Below, one piece after another: positions 16,728-25,924 of a DNA stretch of 64,000 nt; positions within the stretch are counted from its first letter, which is position 1; each line of letters starts with the position of its first letter. Origin of the DNA: WTFY01 sp965220875 (GTDB lineage Bacteria > Pseudomonadota > Gammaproteobacteria > UBA4575). A program made the translations under genes and the position numbers. The stretch lies in the NCBI GenBank assembly GCA_965220875.1, contig OZ244849.1:1302001-1366000 (forward strand), written 5' to 3'. The notes beneath the pieces were generated by a model. It ran no database searches and was not told the DNA's origin. It saw only the letters and a program-made list of their open reading frames with translations.

Positions 16728-17867
16728 GTGAATTCACTTGCATACAGGTCTGCAGTCTATGCTGCATTGATATTGGCCATCGGAATGGGTTTTGGACGCT
16801 TTTGTTTTACAGGCATCTTCCCTGTAATGGTCGATGAAGGGTCGTTGACACTGGCGGGGGGTACCTATGTAGCCTCCGCAAACTACGCAGGATATTTGCT
16901 GGGTGCACTGCTGGTGATCAATACACGTCCTGATGACTCGTTCAGACTGTGTCTTTATTCGATTCTGGGCACCGCATTGACCATTGTGTTTTTGGCCTTG
17001 TACAAGAATGTGTGGTTTTTGATTGTAATGCGTGGCCTTTCAGGTGTATTCAGTGCCATGGCAGTGGTTGGCGCCTCGTCATGGTTGTTGCAGTACAAGG
17101 GGAATAATCGTGCTTCGCCTATTCTGTACGCAGGTATTGGGTTTGGAATTTTGGTTTCGGCGGAACTCATCGCTATAGGTCAGCACTTTGGATTTGATAG
17201 TGCGAAATTATGGTTTTTTCTAGGGGGAGCGGGTTTGCTGATCGGAATGCCCTGTATTTTGCTGATGAAAATGGATTCAGCAACAAAGACCGCAGGCGAA
17301 ATCCATATAGGCATTCACAGTGCAGAAGCATTTGACAAGTGGAAACTGGTTTTGATTTATGGGTTGGCGGGGTTTGGTTACATCATCACCGCCACGTACC
17401 TTCCCTTGATAATCAAGGATGACCTGGGCATTGCAATCGGTATTCACGTATGGGCAGTGTTTGGATTGGGAGCGATGTTCTCATGCTTTTTTTGGCATTG
17501 GGTCCAAGCCAGACTGGGTTCAAGAAATTCGTTATTTGTCAATTTGATTGTCCAATCGATCGGTGTAGCGCTTCCAATATTCAGTCAAACCTTATCCGGT
17601 TATTTGTGTAGTGCGCTCCTGGTTGGTGGCACATTTATGGGATTTGTGACCATTGCCAAATCGATAGCACTTCGAATCTCTCATGAAGTACGGGTGAACC
17701 TCATGGCAATCATGACCACTTCATTTGGAATAGGCCAGATTGCGGGTCCGCTGGTTGCCAACGAGATCTATGGTGTGAGCAAATCGTTTTCCTTGTCTTT
17801 TCTCGTGGCGAGTATGGCGCTGGTTATTGCAGCCTTAATTTCTGTGAAAGCCAACAGGTGTATTTGA
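16728..17867 (+). CDS. YbfB/YjiJ-family MFS transporter
   Basis: A 379-residue inner-membrane protein with about twelve hydrophobic helices. The start MNSLAYRSAVYAALILAIGM and GFGRFCFTGIFPVMVDEG match the YbfB/YjiJ MFS group. A short charged loop near residue 190 (MKMDSATKTAGEIHIG) separates the two six-helix halves. The start is GTG 16728; no strong ribosome-binding site is visible. It follows the CoM operon on the same strand after a 217-base gap and may import the substrate or export an intermediate, but the substrate cannot be read from sequence. Confidence 0.75.
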   Translation: MNSLAYRSAVYAALILAIGMGFGRFCFTGIFPVMVDEGSLTLAGGTYVASANYAGYLLGALLVINTRPDDSFRLCLYSILGTALTIVFLALYKNVWFLIVMRGLSGVFSAMAVVGASSWLLQYKGNNRASPILYAGIGFGILVSAELIAIGQHFGFDSAKLWFFLGGAGLLIGMPCILLMKMDSATKTAGEIHIGIHSAEAFDKWKLVLIYGLAGFGYIITATYLPLIIKDDLGIAIGIHVWAVFGLGAMFSCFFWHWVQARLGSRNSLFVNLIVQSIGVALPIFSQTLSGYLCSALLVGGTFMGFVTIAKSIALRISHEVRVNLMAIMTTSFGIGQIAGPLVANEIYGVSKSFSLSFLVASMALVIAALISVKANRCI

Positions 17868-18235
17868 TTCATCTTCATAGCGGTAACTGGAAGCCTTCGG
17901 GTATGTACAGATTCTATGTGAAACTAGGAGCAAGCGATTTAGTGCATCGGGGATCGCTGATTGATTTCGAGCGATAGTCGTTAATACCAGTGGATACATG
18001 GCCATGGAGGAGATAGGCTGCAAATTCGGGGAGGGTCTAATCTGCTTATACTCCGCAGGTTTTGGTACAGACCAAGAGGTTTGATGGCAAACCTGACTGT
18101 GCTGGCAGATGAAGTTCTACCTGTGTGCAGGGGAAGCCAGGCCAAACTTAATCTTTATGGTTATTGCGCTTTCCCCCTCTACCATTTAGTGTTTAGAATC
18201 AGGTTTGTCTGATTGACTCTAGTTCACAAGGTTCT
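17868..18235. other. Gene-free interval upstream of tRNA-Gly
   Basis: No convincing coding sequence. A perfect 7-bp hairpin AGGTTTG/CAAACCT lies at 18077-18083 and 18088-18094 with a 4-base loop and no U-tract. A TAGAAT box at 18194-18199 could be the -10 of the tRNA promoter, though I see no good -35. A tRNA-Tyr, which often precedes this tRNA pair, is not present. Confidence 0.4.
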
Positions 18236-18309
<74 letters not shown>

Positions 18310-18348
18310 GGCCTTTTGAAAGTCTGCATTGGACAAGAGAAGTGTCAT

Positions 18349-18424
<76 letters not shown>

Positions 18425-18693
18425 TTTGAGTAGTCCGAGAACGTCCGAAGAACTTGCTGAAGATAGTTAAGGAAATAACAAACATTAGTTGACAGGTAGG
18501 TTTTCAAACGTAAAATTTCCAAAAGTTTATTTCTTAATTCATGATGGATTAGCAGTATGTCTTTTAACAAGATAATCACAGACAAGTGTATTTGGGTTCC
18601 ATGTATTACAGATTTTTAGCAACAACTGCATCACTCCTCAAGAAGCAGCAGTGATACGTCTATTCCAGCCAACCGCCGTTCCGTTTCGGTAGT

Positions 18694-18963
18694 ATGTTGA
18701 AAACCTTTTTGTTTTGGCTCTTGATAGTACTCACGCTTCTAGCGTTGGCTGTTTCTATTATGTGGTTCACCACGCATCAAACCTACCAGTCCATTGTCGT
18801 CGTACTCAGCTTGTCTGCTAACTTAATTGGTATTTTGTACACCAAGCCTCACTGGACTCAGTCCCAACATCAAAAGTCTGTGACACAAGTGGGTAATGTT
18901 GCTGGAAGAGACATTGCAGCAGGGAACATCTCCAAGGGTAGAGAATCCTTACGTGAAGACTAA
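18694..18963 (+). CDS. Membrane protein at the head of an ABC three-component system
   Basis: An 89-residue protein with two predicted N-terminal helices (FLFWLLIVLTLLALAVSIMW and a second around IVVVLSLSANLIGIL), then a polar tail with VTQVGNVAGRDIAAGNI. The glycine-rich GNxAGRDIxxG motif reappears in the next reading frame, in the following protein. The end overlaps the next gene. Either these are two coupled genes, or one gene split by a one-base frameshift between about 18930 and 18961. If joined, the result is a membrane-anchored version of the downstream protein. Confidence 0.5.
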   Translation: MLKTFLFWLLIVLTLLALAVSIMWFTTHQTYQSIVVVLSLSANLIGILYTKPHWTQSQHQKSVTQVGNVAGRDIAAGNISKGRESLRED

Positions 18964-19510
18964 GTCTTCAACACAGGAGGGAAACATCGCGGGACGTGAC
19001 ATTGCTGGTGGAGACATTACTCATGAGCACAGATACAACACCCGCCCACCATCAACCTTAAGAGAACTTGCCGAAAAACTTCGCCTTGACACTGACGCAG
19101 AAGCCCAGCAAGACTTCATCTCTCAATTGCAGCATTACGCAGAACCTACTTCTAACAAGCCCAGCAGGAACCTTCAACAAAAGCTACAGGATGCATCACG
19201 TGTAGACCTTCTATCCGATGCACTCAAATGGAAAGAGCAATTCTCCAAGAAGCTACTCAAACTTCAGTTCTCTCTACAGGCGCAGAATTTGTTCGTGCAT
19301 ATCTTATCTAAAATTCACACTTATTTTTCATTAAAAATTCGCCCCAAGGTTATAGTTGGTGCGCCCCGCGCCGAAATAGATGATCTCGTATATGAATTGA
19401 TATTGGAACTTTATGGAGAAGTTGGAAATAGCGAACTTGATCTCACAATGAATGACCTTCAAGGAATGGTCTACTTTCTTGCTGGTAACTGTCATATTGA
19501 TTGGAGTTAG
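18953..19510 (+). CDS. ABC three-component system protein with GNIAGRDI motif
   Basis: A 185-residue soluble protein from GTG 18953 (an ATG at 18896 in the same frame is the alternative). It begins with the QEGNIAGRDIAGGDI motif common in conflict-system proteins. A helical region follows (STLRELAEKLRLDTDAEAQQ, then RVDLLSDALKWKEQFSKKL), and it ends with a domain containing IDDLVYELILELYGEVGN. Length and position fit the C-terminal-domain component of ABC-3C systems, which couple an SMC-like ATPase, a small middle component and a variable effector. No catalytic motif is visible. Confidence 0.55.
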   Translation: MKTKSSTQEGNIAGRDIAGGDITHEHRYNTRPPSTLRELAEKLRLDTDAEAQQDFISQLQHYAEPTSNKPSRNLQQKLQDASRVDLLSDALKWKEQFSKKLLKLQFSLQAQNLFVHILSKIHTYFSLKIRPKVIVGAPRAEIDDLVYELILELYGEVGNSELDLTMNDLQGMVYFLAGNCHIDWS

Positions 19511-19514
19511 CTAG

Positions 19515-20027
19515 ATGCTTTTATATCACCCAATGCTGGACCCCTATCACTGTGCTCTTCGTGTCCTCACGTTACTGTCAGATGCTGATATCAATGAGAT
19601 TGATTGGGACAGACTGCGTCTTCTAGACTTTTTTATCGTGTTCCCGCACACACTCAGATGCATGCGGATTCCTGCCAAGTATCGTTCCAAAAGAGCCATT
19701 CTGGCTTCAGTTCCCAATCCTTATGAAAATCTTCCAAACATGACTCGGTTATTTTATCAAGTATCTGAGATCCAAGAGGCCGGTGTGCGACTACTCGCAG
19801 CAGCAGAACTTATCTCCAAGCAATCCTTCAAACGCGGCCAAATTTGCGTTGCAAAACACAACGACGCGCAGGCATCAGCTCTTGTCGCCGCAATGCAAAA
19901 ACTTCACTATAGGGATGAGGAATGGTATGACTTTGTGACAAGGTGCCTAATATCCTATCCCTTAAACGGTCATGGGGGACTAAAGGAACGTACCGGGCTA
20001 ATGGAACACCGGCATGACTCTGATTAG
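19515..20027 (+). CDS. ABC three-component system middle component
   Basis: A 170-residue protein whose start MLLYHPMLDPYHCALRVLTL resembles the short middle components of ABC-3C systems (of the kind beginning YHPxxDxxHC). It continues with DWDRLRLLDFFIVFPHTLR, a frequent feature of these winged-helix-like subunits. It lies 4 bases after the preceding gene and overlaps the ATPase gene by 14 bases, which is the standard order for such systems. The subtype is uncertain. Confidence 0.6.
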   Translation: MLLYHPMLDPYHCALRVLTLLSDADINEIDWDRLRLLDFFIVFPHTLRCMRIPAKYRSKRAILASVPNPYENLPNMTRLFYQVSEIQEAGVRLLAAAELISKQSFKRGQICVAKHNDAQASALVAAMQKLHYRDEEWYDFVTRCLISYPLNGHGGLKERTGLMEHRHDSD

Positions 20028-21924
20028 GCCGACCTTGGAGTTGCAGCGCTTAGCTATACTAAAGTCTGGTGCTGCATTGTACGATCAGACCTTTCATTCA
20101 GGCCTTAACATAATTCGTGGAGAGAATAGTTCTGGCAAATCAACGATAGCTGACTTCATTTTCTTTGCTCTTGGAGGAGACTTTAAAAACTGGACACCAG
20201 AAGCGGCAAACACCGACTCCGTCTTTGCACAGGTTTCGCTTAACGGGCCAGTCTATACATTCTCTCGTGACGTACAACTTAACACACGATCTCCCCTAAA
20301 TATTTTTGAGGGGACACTAGACGAGGCGCTTCGAGAGAGAGATGGATGGTTGCGATATCCGTACAGCAGAACTAGTAATACTGAATCATTTTCTCAAGTT
20401 GTCTTTAGTCTTTTAGGTTTGCCTGAACAGATAACTGATGCTCAGCAAAATATCACTCTTAATCAAATTTTGCGATTGATGTATGTAGATCAAATCACCT
20501 CTGTTGAAGAATTGTTTAGAGACGAACAATTTGACAACCGTGATATTCGTACTGCCGTAGGTGAGTTACTTCTTGGAATTGATGACCTAGAAATGCACGA
20601 TATTCGCTTACGTCTTCGCAATACTGAACGTGAATATGCTGAAGCGGTAGGAGAGCTACGCTCAATGTTCCATATTCTCGGACAGACTGACCATGTCGAC
20701 ATATCGACAATTGATTTCCAAGAAGAGATCCGCAAAGCTCAGGCTGAACAGGAGGACCTGCGAAAGACAGTCGATGAGCTTGCTAGTCAACGTGCAGAAG
20801 AAGTATCTGCAAACGCAGATCAAAGAATTAGAAGCATACTTGACACTCTTCGCCAAACGAAAGAAAGATTAGCTGGCCAACACAGCGAAGAGCAGTCAAT
20901 AACATTCGATTTGGAGGATTCACGACTATTCGTGGCTACTTTAGAGGAACGCTTAACCTCTCTTGCCGCTTCTGAATGCATGGTCTCGGTACTTGGTAAT
21001 ATACATTTTAAGATATGTCCAGCTTGCTTTCAGATTACCGAAACAGTCAAAAATGAGGGCATATGTCACCTATGTAAGGCACCAATAACGGATTCTGATC
21101 CAGGAGCGGGCCATCTCAAGATGCGGGAGGAGTTATCATTTCAGTTGCGGGAATCAACAGACCTAATCAAGGCAAGAGAAGTACAGCTGAGCAAGATAAG
21201 GACGCGAATCAAAAACTTGGAGCAGGATAAGCGCAACTGCGAGACACAATTGGACTCTTTTCAGCGATCTGTTCACGCTGTTGATGCTGAGATTGAGATT
21301 CATGTCCAGAAAATTGGATATCTCGATAGGTTAATTGAAGATCTCAATGCCCGGGAACAGTTCGCAGAGTTAATTCGAAAACGTATGTCAGTTAGGGATG
21401 AGTTGAGTCAGAAATTGGCGCATCTACGGGATGAACTTGAAGTTCGCACCAAAGCTCGAAAGAAACGAACGGAGATGGTCAAAACAAGAATTTCTGAGCT
21501 TTGTGTCGATATACTGATTAGTGACTTGCCTCAAGAGGAAACTTTTCAAAATGCGGATATCGCGGAGTTTGATTTTGCGGCGAATAAGATGAGAGCCAAC
21601 GAGCGTTCGCGGTTTTCCGCAAGTTCTATGACTCTGCTAAAAAATGCAATGCTTTTTTCCATGATGCGACTGTCATTAGAAGATGACAAGGTTAGGTGGC
21701 CACGCTTTCTTTTGTTGGACAATATTGAGGATAAGGGTATGCAACCAGAAAGAAGTGCGAACTTTCAAGAGCTAGTAGAAAAAAGACTAGTAGACCTAAA
21801 TATTGAGCATCAAGTCATAATGACGACGTCAATGATTTCACCTAAGCTTGACGGTTCTCCGTACTGCGTAGGGCCATTCTATAAACATGATAACAAGACA
21901 CTCCAATTTGCACGTGCGACGTGA
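20014..21924 (+). CDS. SMC-like AAA ATPase of the ABC three-component system
   Basis: A 636-residue ABC/SMC-type ATPase. The Walker A motif GENSSGKST is at 36-44. A coiled-coil region runs through the middle, with a zinc-hook-like pair of CxxC motifs (CPACFQI and CHLCKAPI, near 333-355). Close to the C-terminus, RFLLLDNIED supplies the Walker B region, and VIMTTSM resembles the H-loop strand. This architecture matches the DUF3732-like ATPases of ABC-3C conflict systems rather than true SMC or RecN proteins. It likely senses invading nucleic acid or its transactions and licenses the partner effector; mechanism unproven. Confidence 0.7.
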   Translation: MTLIRPTLELQRLAILKSGAALYDQTFHSGLNIIRGENSSGKSTIADFIFFALGGDFKNWTPEAANTDSVFAQVSLNGPVYTFSRDVQLNTRSPLNIFEGTLDEALRERDGWLRYPYSRTSNTESFSQVVFSLLGLPEQITDAQQNITLNQILRLMYVDQITSVEELFRDEQFDNRDIRTAVGELLLGIDDLEMHDIRLRLRNTEREYAEAVGELRSMFHILGQTDHVDISTIDFQEEIRKAQAEQEDLRKTVDELASQRAEEVSANADQRIRSILDTLRQTKERLAGQHSEEQSITFDLEDSRLFVATLEERLTSLAASECMVSVLGNIHFKICPACFQITETVKNEGICHLCKAPITDSDPGAGHLKMREELSFQLRESTDLIKAREVQLSKIRTRIKNLEQDKRNCETQLDSFQRSVHAVDAEIEIHVQKIGYLDRLIEDLNAREQFAELIRKRMSVRDELSQKLAHLRDELEVRTKARKKRTEMVKTRISELCVDILISDLPQEETFQNADIAEFDFAANKMRANERSRFSASSMTLLKNAMLFSMMRLSLEDDKVRWPRFLLLDNIEDKGMQPERSANFQELVEKRLVDLNIEHQVIMTTSMISPKLDGSPYCVGPFYKHDNKTLQFARAT

Positions 21925-22078
21925 TTCAATTACAAGTTCAACTTGAGGCGCTGTTAGATATTTACACTAAGGTTTAGCCAATTGCCTATTTAGAAATAAA
22001 TAATGAGATGTTGTACGAGTTGCACCATGCAATTTTGTTTTCTGCTAACTTGTGATTAGATTTCGAGACGAGATACCT

Positions 22079-22885
22079 ATGCCTGAGAAAGTTTGCTTTG
22101 TTATTGCCCCAATCGGGGAGGCTGAGTCAGAAACAAGAAAACGTTCCGATCAGATCCTGAAGCACGTAATCTGCCCAGCAGCCATTGAGTGCAACTATAA
22201 TGCTATTAGAGCTGATCAGATATCTGAGCCTGGCATGATCACGAGTCAGGTAATTCAGCATATCGTTGATGACCCACTCGTTATTGCTGATTTAACTGAA
22301 AGGAATCCGAACGTATTCTATGAACTTGCTATCCGTCACGTTATTCGAAAACCACTAGTGCAAATCATCATGAAGGGTGAGCAAATCCCCTTTGATGTTT
22401 CGGGGTCAAGAACAATTCATGTTGACCATCGAGACCTAGATAGTGTTGAAGAGGCTAAAACTGAAATAGTTGCACAAATCCAATCCCTTGAGTCTGATTC
22501 GTCTAAGCTGGAAACGCCTATCTCAGTTTCGCTGGATCTTCAACTCTTGAAGCAAAGTGAGAATCCTGAGCAGAGGTCACTCGCAGACGTCTTATCCGTT
22601 ATTTCAGAACTCCGCACTACCGTTGGAGGATTGGAGAAGCGGTTAGAGAGTCCAGAATCTTTAGTTCCACTTCAGTACTTACGTTTGGTATTCGATGAGT
22701 CGAGGAAGACAAGGTCGCTTCGCTCCCGTCGCACAATAATAGAGATGAGGCATCTGCTGGATGAGTTGACAGAAATGTTTCATTCAAAATCATCAAAGAC
22801 GAAGATGCCAAGATTAGAAGCTGAAGAACGTATCATGAGACTCCGGAAAGAGTTTGACCGCATAGCACATATGGATGAGTGGTAG
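22079..22885 (+). CDS. Nucleoside deoxyribosyltransferase-like / TIR-like effector candidate
   Basis: A 268-residue protein. ATG 22079 (MPEKVCFVIAPIGEAES) is preferred over GTG 22052 because the first strand starts there. Residues 1-125 carry a Rossmann-like domain with CFVIAPIG, IRADQISEPGMITSQVI and the characteristic PLVIADLTERNPNVFYELAI. This family is related to nucleoside 2-deoxyribosyltransferases, and the NPNVFYELAIRHV segment contains the conserved Glu. The C-terminal half is helical (LADVLSVISELRTTVGGLEK) and ends in charged helices. Such proteins are often predicted nucleotide- or NAD-cleaving effectors. It could belong to the upstream ABC-3C system or stand alone. Confidence 0.6.
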   Translation: MPEKVCFVIAPIGEAESETRKRSDQILKHVICPAAIECNYNAIRADQISEPGMITSQVIQHIVDDPLVIADLTERNPNVFYELAIRHVIRKPLVQIIMKGEQIPFDVSGSRTIHVDHRDLDSVEEAKTEIVAQIQSLESDSSKLETPISVSLDLQLLKQSENPEQRSLADVLSVISELRTTVGGLEKRLESPESLVPLQYLRLVFDESRKTRSLRSRRTIIEMRHLLDELTEMFHSKSSKTKMPRLEAEERIMRLRKEFDRIAHMDEW

Positions 22886-22936
22886 ACGAATTTAGGTTGT
22901 TTAAACTAAACGATGTATAAGGATTTATATGTAAAT

Positions 22937-22963
22937 TGTGTGATTCGTAGACATCGTTTCAAT
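22937..22963 (+). repeat. Left terminal inverted repeat of the IS481 element
   Basis: Pairs with 23897-23923 as an inverted repeat at 25 of 27 positions. The two mismatches are at positions 11 and 13 of the repeat. Confidence 0.85.
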
Positions 22964-22978
22964 AAAATAGGTGTCTAT

Positions 22979-23915
22979 GCACAGGGAAATTCAGCAACGG
23001 TTGAAGTGGGTACAGCTGTACGAACAGACCAGAAATATAAGTCTGGTGTGTCGTCGATGTGGAATCTCTAGGCCGACATTGAGGAAATGGTGGAGACGTA
23101 CCAACAGCACTGAAGCGATGGTCTGGTCAGTCTGAGCAGACGTCCTCACCACTCGCTTGGCACCCGGGTCGTCCCGTAAGAAGAACAGTTCATACTGGCT
23201 TTTCGCAAGGAGCGTAATCTCGGTGCGCAAAGGATCCAGAACGAGCTGAAGCGGCTTCATGCAATTTCCCTGGTGCTGGCGACGATCCACAAGGTACTGC
23301 GTAAACACAGTATCCAGCCGGTGAGGCGCTTTCGCAAGAAAGCCGGATATATTCGTTATGAGCGCCCACCCCGGGGAAAGGATTCAGATGGATACCTGTA
23401 AAATTGCCCCCGGTCTGTACTAGTTCACTGCGGTGGATGACTGCACCCACTATCGGGTTTTGCGGGTGTACCGCGCCGCACATACGCTGGATTTCCTGGA
23501 TTGCGTGATCGAGGAAATGCCGTTTCCGATTCAACGCATCCAGACCGACCGAGGACATGAATTCTTTGCGCTCATGGTGCAGCAGAAATTAAAAAAATAT
23601 TGCATCAAGGTTCGCCGCATCTGAACGGTAAGGTCGAGCGGTCACAGAGAACCGACTGGACTGAGTTTTATGCGGCTACTGATCGCATGGAAAATTCCCT
23701 GCCGCTTGCTTGCGGAGTGGCAACACTACTACAACCGGGATCGTCCACACAGTGCGCATCATGGTAAATTGCCGATGGAACACTACTTTCAGCTGAGTCA
23801 TAAGACTTCGCATTTCGATGAAGTCCATGCACACTACAATCCGGCTGCCGAGCGTATACAAGACCCGAATTACAAGAGAGATTTGGAAATCAGAAAATTG
23901 AAACGATGTCGATGA
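22979..23915 (+). pseudogene. Degenerate IS481-family transposase
   Basis: Starts at ATG 22979 as MHREIQQRLKWVQLYEQTRN, with CRRCGISRPTLRKWWRR giving the helix-turn-helix of IS481 transposases, then stops at about 23134. Later fragments in other frames carry DFLDCVIEEMPFPIQRIQTD (around 23500, DDE catalytic core), WQHYYNRDRPHSAHHGKLPM (around 23720) and the usual ending NYKRDLEIRKLKRC. The gene is therefore a full-length transposase broken by stops and frameshifts and cannot make an active enzyme. Confidence 0.85.
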
Positions 23916-23923
23916 ATCACACA
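23897..23923 (-). repeat. Right terminal inverted repeat of the IS481 element
   Basis: Inverted copy of 22937-22963. It ends in CACACA as the mirror of the left TGTGTG, and overlaps the last transposase codons. Confidence 0.85.
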
Positions 23924-23970
23924 GATTGCTGGCCAGTAGCACTGTTATTGGTTGTAAAAGTAGTCAGTTA

Positions 23971-24891
23971 TCAATACCTTTCTACTTGGCTACGTTGAGA
24001 TTGCCGACCTGCAATTTTACTATCCAACATTTTCCGGAGTGTTGGGTTCCGTATTTTTGCACGCTCAACTTTCAGTTGAGCTAGTTTTTTCAATTGTCTA
24101 TTTGGGAGTTTGGTTTTCCCGTTTCGTACAATAACTCCAGTAATGTCAGCAGGAGCAGATATCAAGCTGATTTCTTTTGAAGGTTTCAATCGCAATCCAT
24201 GGTTATGAATTATTTTTTTGATCTTCCAGATCATTACTTTTGGAACTTTGTCTCCTGATATTGTTATGTCGTCCGCATAGACGCTCACCCTACAATTTTC
24301 TTTTTGTACTACATTTGCTATTTCTTCCCACATTTTTCGATTAGAAAAATAAGCAAGTATAGGGCTGCATGGTGACCCCTGTGGTAGGTATTCATTCAAG
24401 GTGGTTAGGCGAACTAATAGCGCTGTCACATCTGGTGAGCATTCGAGGTCACAGCGGAAGAAGTGTGCAACATTGTTTGCGGTACAACTTGGAAAGTAAT
24501 TTGCCACGTCCAGCATCCAGTAAGCTTTAGCACCAACATGATGTGCAGCATTATCTACGTAAGAACGCCCCTTAACAGGGCTAAATAGAAAACTTGGTGG
24601 TTCAATCCGGCTTAACAAGGTCGCAATACGTGCTTGCATTATCTTCAAGTGATAATCAGGAATATCAATTGGACGAAAATCGCTTGCAGTCACCTCTTTT
24701 GGTTCCGTCTTACGCCAACAATCTAGTTCCTTGTGTTTCCATCTTCGGATATACAGCTGGTCGGACCCTGTAATGGACGCCAGTTTACCGACTGAAACTC
24801 TTAACAGTTTTGCAAGTTTCTTGCGTGACCGAAGCCGGAAGAATGGAGAGTTTTTTAAAGTGTACCCACCTCTAGGTTGTAGTTTCGGCAT
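23971..24891 (-). CDS. Retron reverse transcriptase
   Basis: A 306-residue reverse transcriptase with retron-specific features. Region X carries VDNAAHHV with the NAxxH motif (114-118). RT motifs are LDVANYF with catalytic Asp128, LPQGSPCSPILAYF (169-182) and YADD (205-208). The region-Y-like segment reads ITGVIV (250-255), where retrons usually have VTG. ATG 24891 is preferred over an in-frame start at 24924. The start overlaps the end of the XRE gene by 20 bases, so the two are coupled. The enzyme is expected to copy the msd part of the upstream RNA into multicopy single-stranded DNA, acting in phage defence. Confidence 0.88.
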   Translation of the reverse strand: MPKLQPRGGYTLKNSPFFRLRSRKKLAKLLRVSVGKLASITGSDQLYIRRWKHKELDCWRKTEPKEVTASDFRPIDIPDYHLKIMQARIATLLSRIEPPSFLFSPVKGRSYVDNAAHHVGAKAYWMLDVANYFPSCTANNVAHFFRCDLECSPDVTALLVRLTTLNEYLPQGSPCSPILAYFSNRKMWEEIANVVQKENCRVSVYADDITISGDKVPKVMIWKIKKIIHNHGLRLKPSKEISLISAPADITGVIVRNGKTKLPNRQLKKLAQLKVERAKIRNPTLRKMLDSKIAGRQSQRSQVERY

Positions 24892-25177
24892 TCGCTTTCC
24901 TTTCCATGAAGTGCAGAATGTCAATGACTTTTCCAGCTATTTTTGATCGCACCCGCTCCCCAGTTTTAGCCCGAGGAAGTTCCTCAGCAAAAAACAGTAT
25001 TGATGATGTTGGAAGATTAAATTCACGAGCGTAACGTTCTACAAGATTTAGGGAAGGTGTTTTCACGCCTTTCTCGATTTCAGAAATATGTGATTTTGAT
25101 ATTTTGAGTTTTTCGGCAAGTTCAGACTGTGTAAGATCGTGAAAGACTCGGATCAGCCTAAGTGCTTCATTGATCAT
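24872..25177 (-). CDS. XRE-family HTH regulator of the retron
   Basis: A 101-residue protein with a Cro/C1-type helix-turn-helix at about 8-64 (LTQSELAEKLKISKSHISEI, then KGVKTPSLNLVERYAREF). The C-terminal 35 residues are basic (KTGERVRSKIAGKVIDILHF). It lies between the predicted retron RNA and the reverse transcriptase and overlaps the latter by 20 bases. Retrons with an HTH partner are a recognised class, in which the HTH protein may be the toxin-like or regulatory third component. No other effector sits in this minus-strand unit. Confidence 0.85.
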   Translation of the reverse strand: MINEALRLIRVFHDLTQSELAEKLKISKSHISEIEKGVKTPSLNLVERYAREFNLPTSSILFFAEELPRAKTGERVRSKIAGKVIDILHFMERKANAETTT

Positions 25178-25321
25178 GTGAAGCTCCAGTAGTTCTTCAT
25201 GTCATCAAGACATTAGGCTAGTGGCGCGTACCTAGAAGATGAAAAATCTCTATCATCCATCGGATAATCCTATAAATGATCAAAGCCACTTTTAAGATGG
25301 CTCTCAAGGTTCGCGGGTTTC

Positions 25322-25637
25322 GGAGTCTTCTCCAAAAACTGCAGCGCCACTGTCGCTGGCATGTGCGTATAAAGAAAAACATATAGGTCTCCTTCTTCCT
25401 ATTAGCCCCGGCGCATTATTCCCCATGAATAACGCTGACCAGGGGTCTTCGCCTAATAGAAAACGGAAACCAGCGACTACACCCTTTGCCTTAGACCCGA
25501 TAATTATCTTTGTTATCGGGTCTGTTTCTCCCGGCACTGTCCTTGTCGTCCCTAGGGAATTTAAGGAGTGGCCAGAGAAATGTTAGAGGGTAACCCTCCA
25601 CGCTTAGGCAAATGCCCAAGCTGAGTATGAAGACTTC
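25322..25637 (-). ncRNA. Putative retron msr-msd RNA
   Basis: Strongly structured, apparently non-coding DNA directly upstream of the XRE and RT genes. Nested inverted repeats form a long hairpin: 25352-25359 with 25470-25477 (8 bp), 25399-25405 with 25453-25459 (7 bp), CCCC 25406-25409 with GGGG 25442-25445, and 25413-25421 with 25427-25435 (9 pairs, one G-U in RNA). A second perfect 11-bp hairpin spans 25493-25523. Shorter hairpins lie at 25586-25598 and 25602-25621 (msr side). Ends were set by complementary 9-mers at 25322-25330 and 25629-25637 (8 of 9 pair), proposed as a2 and a1. Exact ends, branching G and msr/msd border are guesses. Confidence 0.6.
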
Positions 25638-25924
25638 TTCCGTTCACACACAGCACAATTTTATAAGTAACTAAAGTTCGCTGTCAAGAAAAATTGTTCG
25701 CTATAAGCGAAATAATACAAAAGTTACTTTGCACAAAAACTCCTTCCCTCATCGAGGCATCTTAACGAGATTTCTCACACAATGCCTGGATCAGATTAAG
25801 GGGAGAAGACCAGTGTTGGTGGCTAACCTTTCAAGAATGTAATTTTTTGAAGGTGAAAATTTATAGATCATGAAACTTAGAGCCCAAGCTTTGTTTGCGG
25901 GCTTTATAGGCCAGCTAGAGATTA

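Larger units (their letters stand above)
22937..23923 (+). mobile_element. IS481-family insertion sequence, inactive
   Basis: A 987-bp element bounded by 27-bp terminal inverted repeats (22937-22963 and 23897-23923) that match at 25 of 27 positions and begin TGTGTGATTC. The interior encodes a broken IS481-type transposase. I see no target-site duplication in the flanks (AAAT on the left, GATT on the right). It separates the plus-strand ABC-3C region from the minus-strand retron and restriction genes. Confidence 0.8.

Noticed and set aside
23433..23915. Two short frames as separate genes
   Set aside because: They are pieces of one IS481 transposase interrupted by frameshifts and stops.
25304..25537. 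77-codon minus-strand frame upstream of the retron XRE gene
   Set aside because: It coincides with the nested hairpins of the predicted retron RNA, and its sequence has no recognisable protein features.
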